A DNA stretch of 7,788 nt from RBG-13-43-22 sp040755035 (lineage in GTDB: Bacteria > Desulfobacterota > RBG-13-43-22), in the NCBI GenBank assembly GCA_040755035.1, contig JBFMBU010000208.1:1-7788 (forward strand), read 5' to 3'. Shown in pieces: positions 1 to 5,789 of the stretch (the stretch's first letter is position 1; each line of letters starts with the position of its first letter). A model generated the notes under the pieces. That model searched no databases, had not been told where the DNA came from, and saw nothing but the letters and a program-made list of their open reading frames with translations. A program made the position numbers and the translations under genes.

Positions 1-871
1 TCCGTGAACCGAAGCAAAGGACGTCTGGCTTAGGGCAGGCCTCCAAACAGGAATAACAAACCCGGCATTCCTCTGATCGAACCATAGTCTTTTCCGAGAC
101 CCGGATTGAATTAGGACAGCTCTGGTCACAGCGGCGGCATTGCAGGCAGCGGTCGGCTTCCCGGCGGATCCCCAAGGGGCTGAAGCGGGACAATAAACCA
201 AGCAGAGCCCCGTAAGGACAGCCATAACGGCACCAAAAATTTTTAATGAACAAGGAAAGGACGGCCAGCAATACCAACACCGTTAAAGCCAGCAGGCTGA
301 CCTGGGAAAAGAAAAGATACATCTTGACATCAGCCATTCGGTTATAGGGTCCACGAAGAAAGACCTCCAGGGCCCGCACCGGCATGGACAGGATGATAAA
401 AAGAAAAAAAGCAAGAAGGATGTATTTAACAGCCCTTAAAACCCGATCCGGCCACTTGGGCAGGGCAAAATTCCTACCGAAAATTTTCCCCCCCATTTTA
501 TACAAATATTCGGAAAGGGTGCCGAGGGGGCAGACCCAACTGCAGAAACCGTTTCGCAGGGTTAAGGAGCTTAAAAGAGTCAGCCCAAAAATAACCAATC
601 CGGCCGGATGAACCCGGTTGGCCACACCGGTTTTAACGAGATAGGTCAGACTCATCAGAGAGCTGATGGGTAAGAAGGCCTCTACTGAGGGCGGGCGGTA
701 AGACAAGGGAGAATTCGTCCGCAGGGCCAGAGAGAGGACAAATTCACGAAATTGATAAGCGGTCAGAAAGGCCCAAAGCAAAAACAGGACCTGGGCCATA
801 GAACGCAGCGGCAGGCGGCCCAAAAAAGACCTGATTCCTGCATATCCCTTCATGGTTTTTCCCAAAGACAT
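1..871 (-). CDS. NapH/NosR-type membrane 4Fe-4S protein (3' end outside window)
   Basis: The minus strand reads open for 290 codons from ATG at 871 to the window edge, so the C-terminus is missing. The start has a strong Shine-Dalgarno (GGGGGAGG, 878-885) six bases upstream. Hydrophobic segments lie near residues 25-45, 88-104, 148-165 and 187-209. Two membrane-associated Cys motifs are visible: C110-x3-C114-P (FCSWVCPLG) and C214-x3-C218-P (WCRYGCPYG). Two classical CxxCxxCxxxCP ferredoxin motifs follow, at C242/245/248/252 and C269/272/275/279, predicting two [4Fe-4S] clusters. The segment RPPSVEAFLPISSLM with NRVHPAG (59-90) is typical of the NapH/NosR-C-terminal/CcoG-like family (Fer4_5), which moves electrons between the quinone pool and periplasmic or cytoplasmic partners. 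The exact partner cannot be told. It is divergent from norZ and has its own FNR-type box, so a role in anaerobic or N-oxide electron flow is inferred, not shown. Confidence 0.9.
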   Translation of the reverse strand, partial: MSLGKTMKGYAGIRSFLGRLPLRSMAQVLFLLWAFLTAYQFREFVLSLALRTNSPLSYRPPSVEAFLPISSLMSLTYLVKTGVANRVHPAGLVIFGLTLLSSLTLRNGFCSWVCPLGTLSEYLYKMGGKIFGRNFALPKWPDRVLRAVKYILLAFFLFIILSMPVRALEVFLRGPYNRMADVKMYLFFSQVSLLALTVLVLLAVLSLFIKNFWCRYGCPYGALLGLLSRFSPLGIRREADRCLQCRRCDQSCPNSIRVSEKTMVRSEECRVCYSCLEACPKPDVLCFGSR

Positions 872-922
872 TTTTAACCTCCCCCGTTGAAACCAGCCTA
901 AAGCAGCCGTCGGGAAAAAGCT

Positions 923-936
923 TTGACTTAAATCAA
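923..936 (-). promoter_or_regulatory. CRP/FNR-family box for the minus-strand Fe-S gene
   Basis: TTGACTTAAATCAA matches the FNR/DNR-type pattern TTGAY-N4-ATCAA. The symmetry extends one base pair outward (T922/A937). Its centre (929.5) is 58-59 bp upstream of the start at 871. If it acts as a class II activator site at -41.5, the transcript starts near 888, and the -10 hexamer falls on TAGGCT (900-895, minus strand), which keeps the first T, the A and the last T of the consensus. Which family member binds (FNR, DNR/NnrR or HcpR) cannot be decided from the site. Confidence 0.7.
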
Positions 937-1150
937 ATATTTTTTTATCGATGGGGATTATAGTAAGAATCTCCCAATAATATAGACATGAAACGGTTTG
1001 TTTGGCATTAGCTTATGGGCAGGGAGGTGACCAAGAGAAAAAACTTGAAAAATTCAGCGGGATGATATAGTAAATTTCCTATTGTAACAACTTATCCTTC
1101 ATTTGCTATTCATCAGCCGAGAGAGCGAGAGTCTCTTTTCATAACCGATT

Positions 1151-1166
1151 CTTGACTTAAGTCAAG
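1151..1166 (+). promoter_or_regulatory. Perfect CRP/FNR-family palindrome upstream of the norZ unit
   Basis: CTTGACTTAAGTCAAG is a perfect 16-bp palindrome whose core TTGAC-N4-GTCAA is the form bound by FNR, DNR/NnrR and HcpR-like regulators. Taken as a class II site (centre 1158.5, -41.5), the start point would be near 1200, with TAATTT (1188-1193) as a weak -10. That gives a leader of about 310 nt before norZ containing the hemerythrin fragment. Control of norZ is inferred from orientation, the family's usual regulon and the absence of a good terminator in between. Confidence 0.7.
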
Positions 1167-1315
1167 GCAGTTTTCTTAAATAACCAGTAATTTTTCCGAT
1201 AATTCACTTTTTTATCCATAAATGTTTTGGGTCTGGACCTGGGGCCGCCGAGGCAACGGGTATGGCCGCAGGTTCGGTTTTCAATTCTCATCCTTAATTA
1301 TTTTTTAAAGAATAA

Positions 1316-1480
1316 TATATCGAAAAAGAAGAACCTCTCTTTTATCCCTTGGTCGAAAAAGTATTGACTGCCCCTGAAATGGAGGCCCTCACAGAGTTAT
1401 TCAAACAGGAAGAAGAAAAATGGAAGGGAGGGAATAAGGCCCGGGGCATAGTCCAGGAAATCGGAAAGTTGCTGAGTTAA
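1316..1480 (+). pseudogene. Hemerythrin-domain gene remnant (C-terminal end only)
   Basis: A 54-codon open stretch ends at TAA 1478-1480 and is preceded in frame by stops at 1313-1315 and 1295-1297. It has no start codon with a ribosome site. Its translation begins YIEKEEPLFYPLVEKVL and continues with an amphipathic, Glu/Lys-rich helix ending IGKLLS. This matches the last metal-binding helix of HHE hemerythrins (H-x3-E/D, LFPxxEK). It parallels the intact hemerythrin at 5175-5750, where NHIMKEDRILYPMAEKAI starts the same helix. The first four-helix-bundle ligands are absent, and the usual His two residues before KEE is replaced by Tyr or lost. A possible extra piece (LNYFLKN, about 1294-1314, another frame) would join it by a frameshift. 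It is most likely a 5'-truncated fossil gene within the norZ leader; a short real peptide is less likely. Confidence 0.55.
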
Positions 1481-1512
1481 TAAAAAGACTATATTAAAAA
1501 AGGAGGCAGACC

Positions 1513-3765
1513 ATGATCAGTACAAAAATGAAAACATTGTTTCTTTTACTCATCTTCGGATCCATCGCCGTAGGTCTGGTCGGATATTTCTATACGGCCC
1601 AGGACCTGCCGCCCTACCCGGTCAAGGTTCAATCCGAGTCCGGAACGGTTCTGAGCGGAAAGGATCAAATCATTTCCGGGCAGATGGTCTGGCAGAAATA
1701 CGGCCTGATGGATTTGGGCAGTGTCTGGGGCATGGGGACTTACCGGGGGCCGGATTTCACCGCCCAGGCCTTGTACAACATGGGACAGAACATGCGGGCC
1801 AAGATGGCCAAAGACAAGTTCGGGGGAGCTTATTCGAACCTGCCGGTTGAAAACAAAGGGGCGGTCGATTCAACCGTCATCCAGCAGATAAAGACCAACC
1901 GCTATAATAAAGACACCGATACCCTAACCCTGACCCCTTTACAGGAGGCGGCCCTGCTGGAAAATAGAAAATTTTATGATCAGCTTTTCGATAAAGGGGA
2001 CAAGGCGGGGCCGATCCAGGCCGGAACGATCAAGGACTCCAAAGAACGCCAGGACCTGGCTGACTTTTTCTTCTGGACGGCCTGGTGCTCGGGGACGATA
2101 CGACCGGGGGACAATCATACCTATACCAATAACTGGCCTAACGATGCTTCCGTCGGCAACAGCGTCTCCGCCATGTCGGTGGTCTGGTCAGCCTTAAGTC
2201 TGGTGGCTTTTTTATTTTTCTGCGGCCTGATGGTTTATTTTTTCCACCGTTATGATTTCAACAAAGGGGCTTTGCCTTTCAAACCCGAACCGGCCGCGGC
2301 CTTGAGCTCGGCGGATATTTCCAGCAGCCAGAAAAAAACCGTCAAGTATTTTTTAGTAGTCTCGGTTCTCTTTCTACTGCAGGTGACCATGGGCGGGTTG
2401 ATGGCCCATTACACGGTTCACCCCCAATCCTTCTGGGGACTCGATTTTATTTCTGATCTGATTCCCTATAATTGGGTCAAGACCTGGCACCTGCAATTGG
2501 CCGTTTTTTGGATCGCCACGGCCTGGATCGCCACCACCTTGTTTGTTTCCCCGCGAGTGGGGGGCAAGGAACCGGCCGGACAAGGATTCCTGGTGGATGT
2601 CCTGTTTGTAGCGGTAATCATCGTCGCCCTGGGCAGCCTCCTGGGTGAAGTACTGGGGTTGAAGGGCCTGCTCAAGGGCGACACCTGGTTCTGGCTCGGT
2701 CATCAAGGCTGGGAGTTTTTGGAACTGGGCAGATTGTGGCAGATTCTGCTCTTAGTCGGCCTGATCATCTGGTTGGGTTTGGTGGTAAGAGCCTTGAAAA
2801 GCCATTTTGCCTCCGGTCAGGACAAATGGGGCCTGCCCCACTTCCTGGCCTACTCCGGGATAGCGGTAGTGGGCTTCTTTTGTTTCGGCCTTTTCTATGA
2901 TCCCCATACCCATATTACTATCGCTGATTTCTGGCGCTGGTGGGTGGTCCATACCTGGGTGGAAGGGGCCTTTGAGTTTTTTGCCGCGGCGGCCATTGTA
3001 TTTGTCATGGTCAACCTGGGCTTAGTGGAACTAAAAGCCGGATTGCGTACCGTATATTTAACCGTCAGTATCGCCGTCAGCTCCGGAGTGGTCGGGGTCG
3101 GACACCATTATTATTGGTTTGGCGAACCTTCTTTCTGGCTGGCCCTGGGTTCCACCATTTCCGCTTTGGAACCGGTCCCCATCCTCCTACTGATGTCTGA
3201 GGTCTGGCATGGGCAAAAGGCCTTAACCAAGGCCGGCAGCGGTTTTCCCTACCGTTATCCTCTGATGTTTCTCATGGCCTCGGTGGTCTGGGAATTTGTC
3301 GGGGCGGCGGTCATGGGTTTGTCCATCACCACCCCGGTGGTCAACTATTATGAACACGGGACCTACCTGACCGTCAATCACGGCCATACCGCCCTCTTCG
3401 GTACCTATGGGATGCTGGCTATCGGACTGTTGTTGTTTTCCATGCGCGGCCTGGTCCGGGAAGAAGGCTGGAGCAAAGGGCTGTTGGGGGGGTCTTTCTG
3501 GGGATTGAATATCGGCTTGCTGATCATGTTTGCCGTTACTCTTCTTCCGGTGGGCGGTCTCCAGGTCTTGGACAACATCCGATACGGATTCTGGCATGCC
3601 CGGTCAAATGCCTTTTGGGAACAACCGGCCATGCAGATTCTCGGTCAGATTAGATTGGTTCCCGACACCTTGATAATACTCGGCGCCTTGTGTCTGGTTC
3701 TTTTTATGCTCAAAGCCATGACCAAACTAAAACCGGTCAAGGTCAAGTCCGGGGATAATTTTTAA
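1513..3765 (+). CDS. norZ: Quinol-dependent nitric oxide reductase (qNOR), single subunit
   Basis: NorZ reduces two NO to N2O at the cytoplasmic membrane using quinol electrons. The 750-aa length fits the family. An N-terminal membrane anchor (about 7-29) is followed by a hydrophilic domain (about 30-215, fused NorC-like) and then the multi-helix NorB-like core. Core ligands are all visible: H326 (WHLQLAVFW, heme b), H480 in HTWVEGAFE (FeB) with E484 and E488, H531-H532 in GVGHHYYW (FeB), E553 in SALEPVP, and H623/H625 in NHGH (heme b3 and b). The intact HH and Glu set argues for NO reductase rather than NO dismutase. One oddity is HYTVHPQSF (299-307), where qNORs usually have HYxxE at the quinol site, so Glu is replaced by H303. 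The start is fixed by a near-ideal AAAGGAGG (1499-1506), six bases upstream. Downstream lie a strong hairpin and the CBS/HPP genes, in the same direction. It probably detoxifies NO. Confidence 0.96.
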   Translation: MISTKMKTLFLLLIFGSIAVGLVGYFYTAQDLPPYPVKVQSESGTVLSGKDQIISGQMVWQKYGLMDLGSVWGMGTYRGPDFTAQALYNMGQNMRAKMAKDKFGGAYSNLPVENKGAVDSTVIQQIKTNRYNKDTDTLTLTPLQEAALLENRKFYDQLFDKGDKAGPIQAGTIKDSKERQDLADFFFWTAWCSGTIRPGDNHTYTNNWPNDASVGNSVSAMSVVWSALSLVAFLFFCGLMVYFFHRYDFNKGALPFKPEPAAALSSADISSSQKKTVKYFLVVSVLFLLQVTMGGLMAHYTVHPQSFWGLDFISDLIPYNWVKTWHLQLAVFWIATAWIATTLFVSPRVGGKEPAGQGFLVDVLFVAVIIVALGSLLGEVLGLKGLLKGDTWFWLGHQGWEFLELGRLWQILLLVGLIIWLGLVVRALKSHFASGQDKWGLPHFLAYSGIAVVGFFCFGLFYDPHTHITIADFWRWWVVHTWVEGAFEFFAAAAIVFVMVNLGLVELKAGLRTVYLTVSIAVSSGVVGVGHHYYWFGEPSFWLALGSTISALEPVPILLLMSEVWHGQKALTKAGSGFPYRYPLMFLMASVVWEFVGAAVMGLSITTPVVNYYEHGTYLTVNHGHTALFGTYGMLAIGLLLFSMRGLVREEGWSKGLLGGSFWGLNIGLLIMFAVTLLPVGGLQVLDNIRYGFWHARSNAFWEQPAMQILGQIRLVPDTLIILGALCLVLFMLKAMTKLKPVKVKSGDNF

Positions 3766-3800
3766 AACACGAAATCCCAATAACCACCAACCCTTGCTCA

Positions 3801-3853
3801 AACGGAGATACTAAGGGATTAGGAGAATCCTCTATGTCCTTAGTATCTCCGTT
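3801..3853. repeat. Perfect 16-bp inverted repeat after norZ (terminator, stabiliser or leader hairpin)
   Basis: AACGGAGATACTAAGG (3801-3816) pairs perfectly with 3838-3853 across a 21-nt loop. The loop can itself fold (AGGA 3821-3824 with TCCT 3828-3831). It begins 35 nt after the norZ stop. No T-tract follows on either strand, so it is not a canonical rho-independent terminator. It could still stop or slow transcription, protect the norZ mRNA 3' end, or control translation of the next gene. The loop also carries a Shine-Dalgarno plus ATG. No second copy is seen in the window. Confidence 0.8.
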
Positions 3854-3902
3854 CGAAATAGAAAAATGGACAAACTTCACCAAACACCAGGTTCGACCTT
3901 GA
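3834..3902 (+). CDS. Possible 22-aa leader peptide upstream of the CBS gene
   Basis: ATG at 3834 lies in the hairpin loop and has a good Shine-Dalgarno (AGGAG, 3821-3825) eight bases away. The reading frame encodes 22 residues beginning MSLVSPFEIEKW and stops at TGA 3900-3902. It overlaps the annotated start of the CBS gene (3866) in another frame and ends 2 nt before an in-frame GTG of that gene (3905). The peptide resembles nothing I know. It may be a leader peptide or the translational entry point for the CBS gene, or the start context may be coincidental. The alternative is a frameshift near the true start of the CBS gene. Confidence 0.3.
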   Translation: MSLVSPFEIEKWTNFTKHQVRP

Positions 3903-4474
3903 CGGTGGAACCGACGGATGAGGATATCCTGGAGGCCATGAAAGCATTTCATGGCTATTTGGATATCACCCCGGCCGATCTTAAAGAGATCTATTCTAAA
4001 ATTTATCAACAAGCTCTGGAAAGGATCTTCCGCAAGATCAAGGCCCAAGATATTATGACCCAGGAAGTGTTCCTGGTGCATCCTGATACCCCCGTAAAAG
4101 AGGTGGCCAGGCTCATGAGTGAAAAAATGGTCTCCGGGGTTCCGGTGGTGGATAGGCAGGGAAAAGTGACGGGGATGGTTTCAGAAACGGATTTTTTAAA
4201 AGCCCTAAGCGGAGAAGAGACCACACTAAAAAATATGATGGGCCTGGTGGCCCGGTGTTTTGCATCGGAAAAAGAAACGACCCTGAAGCTGTTGAATATA
4301 ACAGCCGGGGACATCATGAGTTCTCCGGCCATCGCTGTTCATACGGAAAGCACGCTCAAGGAAATCATTGAACTGTTTTCCTGTCACAGGATCAACCGGG
4401 CTCCGGTTATAGACCCAGCAAACCGGTTAGCCGGGATTGTCTCCCGAGCGGATGTCATCAAAACCCAATGGTGA
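3866..4474 (+). CDS. CBS-domain pair protein, probable adenylate sensor
   Basis: The 202-aa soluble protein has a short N-terminal helical region (PTDEDILEAMKAFHGYLDITPADL, about 16-39, given in outline) and then a Bateman pair: CBS1 about 60-112 (IMTQ..., G-x-VSETD ending at D109) and CBS2 about 147-199 (IMSSPAIAV, GIVSRAD ending at D196). Such pairs bind AMP, ATP or related nucleotides and regulate attached or partner proteins. It overlaps the HPP membrane gene by 7 nt, and HPP-CBS fusions are known, so the two probably act together. The ATG at 3866 has no visible Shine-Dalgarno and sits just after a strong hairpin. A GTG at 3905 (VEPTDED) would start the protein where family homology seems to begin. 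The function is sure at domain level only. Confidence 0.88.
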   Translation: MDKLHQTPGSTLTVEPTDEDILEAMKAFHGYLDITPADLKEIYSKIYQQALERIFRKIKAQDIMTQEVFLVHPDTPVKEVARLMSEKMVSGVPVVDRQGKVTGMVSETDFLKALSGEETTLKNMMGLVARCFASEKETTLKLLNITAGDIMSSPAIAVHTESTLKEIIELFSCHRINRAPVIDPANRLAGIVSRADVIKTQW

Positions 4475-5028
4475 GGGAACTCTTTTTGCTTAAGAATTAT
4501 TTCCATAAAATGAAAGGAACCTCCCAAAGTCCCCCAAGGGTCGATGCAACGGAAATATTTTGGTCCTTGTTGGGAGGTTGTTTGGGAATCGCTGCCGTGG
4601 CCTTCTTACAGGCCCAATTTTTCGATGAGACCCAATCGGTGTTGGTCATCGGGTCCTTCGGGGCTTCGGCCGTGTTGATCTATGGGGCCATTAAGAGCCC
4701 CCTGGCCCAGCCGCGCAACCTGATCGGCGGTCATCTTCTTTCGGCCCTGATCGGGGTTCTTTCCTTTAAACTGCTCCATTCTCAGATCTGGCTGGCCGCA
4801 GCCGTGGCCGTGGCCGTCAGTATCGCCCTGATGCAGGCCACCAAGACCCTCCACCCACCCGGCGGGGCAACGGCCCTGATTGCCGTGGTCGGTGGGCCAA
4901 AAATCACCGGCCTCGGTTTTTTTTATTGCCTTTGTCCGGTAGGGGCTGGGGTTTTGATCATGCTCATCGTGGCTCTGGTGGTCAACAATATCCCCCGGCA
5001 TCGGAAGTATCCGGAGTATTGGCTTTAA
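4468..5028 (+). CDS. HPP-family integral membrane protein
   Basis: The 186-aa protein has hydrophobic segments near 31-50, 55-72, 86-104, 107-124 and 150-174. It carries the family signature HPPGGATAL at 129-137, preceded by TKTL, together with GSFGASAVLI (62-71) and SPLAQPRNLIGGH (77-89). HPP proteins are small inner-membrane proteins, and plant-chloroplast and cyanobacterial members transport nitrite. A nitrite or related-anion role next to norZ is plausible but inferred. The ATG at 4468 overlaps the stop of the CBS gene (ATGGTGA), so translation is probably coupled. A later start at M15 (4510) lacks a ribosome site too. The pair looks like a split version of HPP-CBS fusions, with the order reversed. 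Confidence 0.9.
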   Translation: MVRELFLLKNYFHKMKGTSQSPPRVDATEIFWSLLGGCLGIAAVAFLQAQFFDETQSVLVIGSFGASAVLIYGAIKSPLAQPRNLIGGHLLSALIGVLSFKLLHSQIWLAAAVAVAVSIALMQATKTLHPPGGATALIAVVGGPKITGLGFFYCLCPVGAGVLIMLIVALVVNNIPRHRKYPEYWL

Positions 5029-5103
5029 TTCGACTGACCGGATGAGCAAAACAAGCGGAACAATAACCCGGGGCATCGACTTCCGCTACTCCGAACGGGA
5101 GAA

Positions 5104-5132
5104 TTGACATCGAAAAATTATTATAATAAATT
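5104..5132 (+). promoter_or_regulatory. Sigma70-type promoter with AT-rich palindrome, upstream of the hemerythrin gene
   Basis: A perfect -35 (TTGACA, 5104-5109) is followed after 17 bp by TAAATT (5127-5132, four of six consensus bases). This predicts a start near 5139 and a leader of about 35 nt to the ATG at 5175. Between and over these lies TTATTATAATAA (5118-5129), a perfect 12-bp palindrome, extended to 5115-5132 with one mismatched pair. That position suits an operator, since a bound repressor would block the polymerase. AT-rich palindromes can also arise by chance, so the regulator is unknown. Confidence 0.5.
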
Positions 5133-5174
5133 GGTATCTCTCTTTTTAAAATATATCCGAGGATGGAGACGGCC

Positions 5175-5750
5175 ATGCCAAGTCAAGTAATTGAAATATT
5201 GATGGACGAGCATCAGGTTATCCTGAAAGTTTTAGGATCCATGGAAACCATGATCAACGCCCTGGAAAAAGGGGAAAGAGTAGAGAGGGACACCGTCAAA
5301 AAATACGCCGAATTCCTGCGCAATTTTGCCGACAAATGCCACCACGGCAAGGAAGAAGACCGGCTTTTCGTCAAAATGAATGACTTCGGCATACCCCGGG
5401 GGGACGGTCCGCTGGCCGTCATGCTTTATGAACATGATGCCGGACGGGCCCACGTCCGGGCCTTGTTGGCTATCGGAGAAAAATCCGGCCCCTTGACTTC
5501 GGAGGAGCGTAAGGAGGTTATTGAACACGCTCGGGACTTCAGCGATCTGTTACAAAATCACATTATGAAGGAGGACCGGATCCTCTACCCCATGGCCGAA
5601 AAGGCCATCCCCGGTCAGGAGCTTGAAAAATTATATGACGACTTTGAACAGTTTGAAAAGGAAGTCACCGGCGAAGGGGAACACGAAAAATGGCACACCC
5701 TGGCCCAGGATCTGATCCGGGCCTATCCCCCTGAAACGAACCGGTTCTAA
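5175..5750 (+). CDS. Hemerythrin (HHE) domain protein
   Basis: This 191-aa soluble protein has the four-helix HHE pattern: H13 (DEHQVI), H56-H57 with E60/E61 (CHHGKEED), H87 and H93 (YEHDAGRAHV), and H129 with E133/D134 (NHIMKED). These are the expected di-iron ligands. Such proteins bind or sense O2 or NO, or store iron. It lacks the N-terminal ScdA domain of YtfE/RIC repair proteins, so I do not call it that. An upstream ATG at 5163 would add four residues, but its only GAGG abuts it with no spacing. The ATG at 5175 has GGAG (5165-5168) six bases upstream and is preferred. It has its own promoter region (5104-5132). The last third is homologous to the remnant at 1316-1480. Its place beside norZ and the HPP/CBS pair suggests a nitrosative-stress role by inference. 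Confidence 0.92.
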   Translation: MPSQVIEILMDEHQVILKVLGSMETMINALEKGERVERDTVKKYAEFLRNFADKCHHGKEEDRLFVKMNDFGIPRGDGPLAVMLYEHDAGRAHVRALLAIGEKSGPLTSEERKEVIEHARDFSDLLQNHIMKEDRILYPMAEKAIPGQELEKLYDDFEQFEKEVTGEGEHEKWHTLAQDLIRAYPPETNRF

Positions 5751-5789
5751 AAATCTTTTTAAGGGAAATTTTTTAACCTAAGGAAGGTC

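Larger units (their letters stand above)
872..1512. other. Divergent intergenic region between the Fe-S gene and norZ
   Basis: This 641-bp stretch separates two divergent genes. It holds two CRP/FNR-type palindromes (923-936 and 1151-1166) and the 3' fragment of a hemerythrin gene (1316-1480). The part from 937 to 1150 is AT-rich. It contains only very short open frames and I see no RNA gene or convincing terminator in it. The GC-rich patch at about 1231-1280 has no recognisable product; it may be further debris from the broken hemerythrin gene. Confidence 0.7.

Noticed and set aside
181..260. Possible frameshift in the Fe-S gene near the second Cys-x3-Cys-Pro motif
   Set aside because: Careful re-reading of the minus strand shows a continuous frame through FIKNFWCRYGCPYG.
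999..1018. Sigma54-like element (TTGGCATTAGCTTATGGGC)
   Set aside because: The GG element is present, but the required GC at the -12 position is missing at the right spacing.
1020..1065. Strong purine run GGGAGGTGA followed by a 12-codon GTG frame
   Set aside because: The frame ends after 12 codons and the only ribosome signal abuts the GTG; no gene can be supported.
1116..1140. Weak hairpin AGAGA/TCTCT followed by TTTT
   Set aside because: A five-base stem with no GC-rich core; not a credible terminator.
1222..1308. Short ORF of 28 codons starting MFWVWTWGRRGNGYG
   Set aside because: It has no ribosome site, odd composition and no recognisable similarity; it lies in the eroded region before the hemerythrin remnant.
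1469..1495. Promoter candidate directly before norZ (TTGCTG, then TATATT)
   Set aside because: The -10 is good, but the -35 matches only three bases and the spacer is 15 bp; too weak to list as a promoter.
1513..3765. NO dismutase (NOD) instead of qNOR
   Set aside because: NODs carry changed FeB ligands and Glu residues; here the HH pair, H480, E484 and E488 are all kept.
5175..5750. YtfE/RIC iron-sulfur repair protein
   Set aside because: The hemerythrin ligands are present, but the N-terminal ScdA domain and its Cys motif are absent.
5748..5775. A/T-rich hairpin between the hemerythrin and RACo-like genes as a terminator
   Set aside because: The possible stem is only A-T pairs with a long loop, so it is unlikely to terminate transcription.
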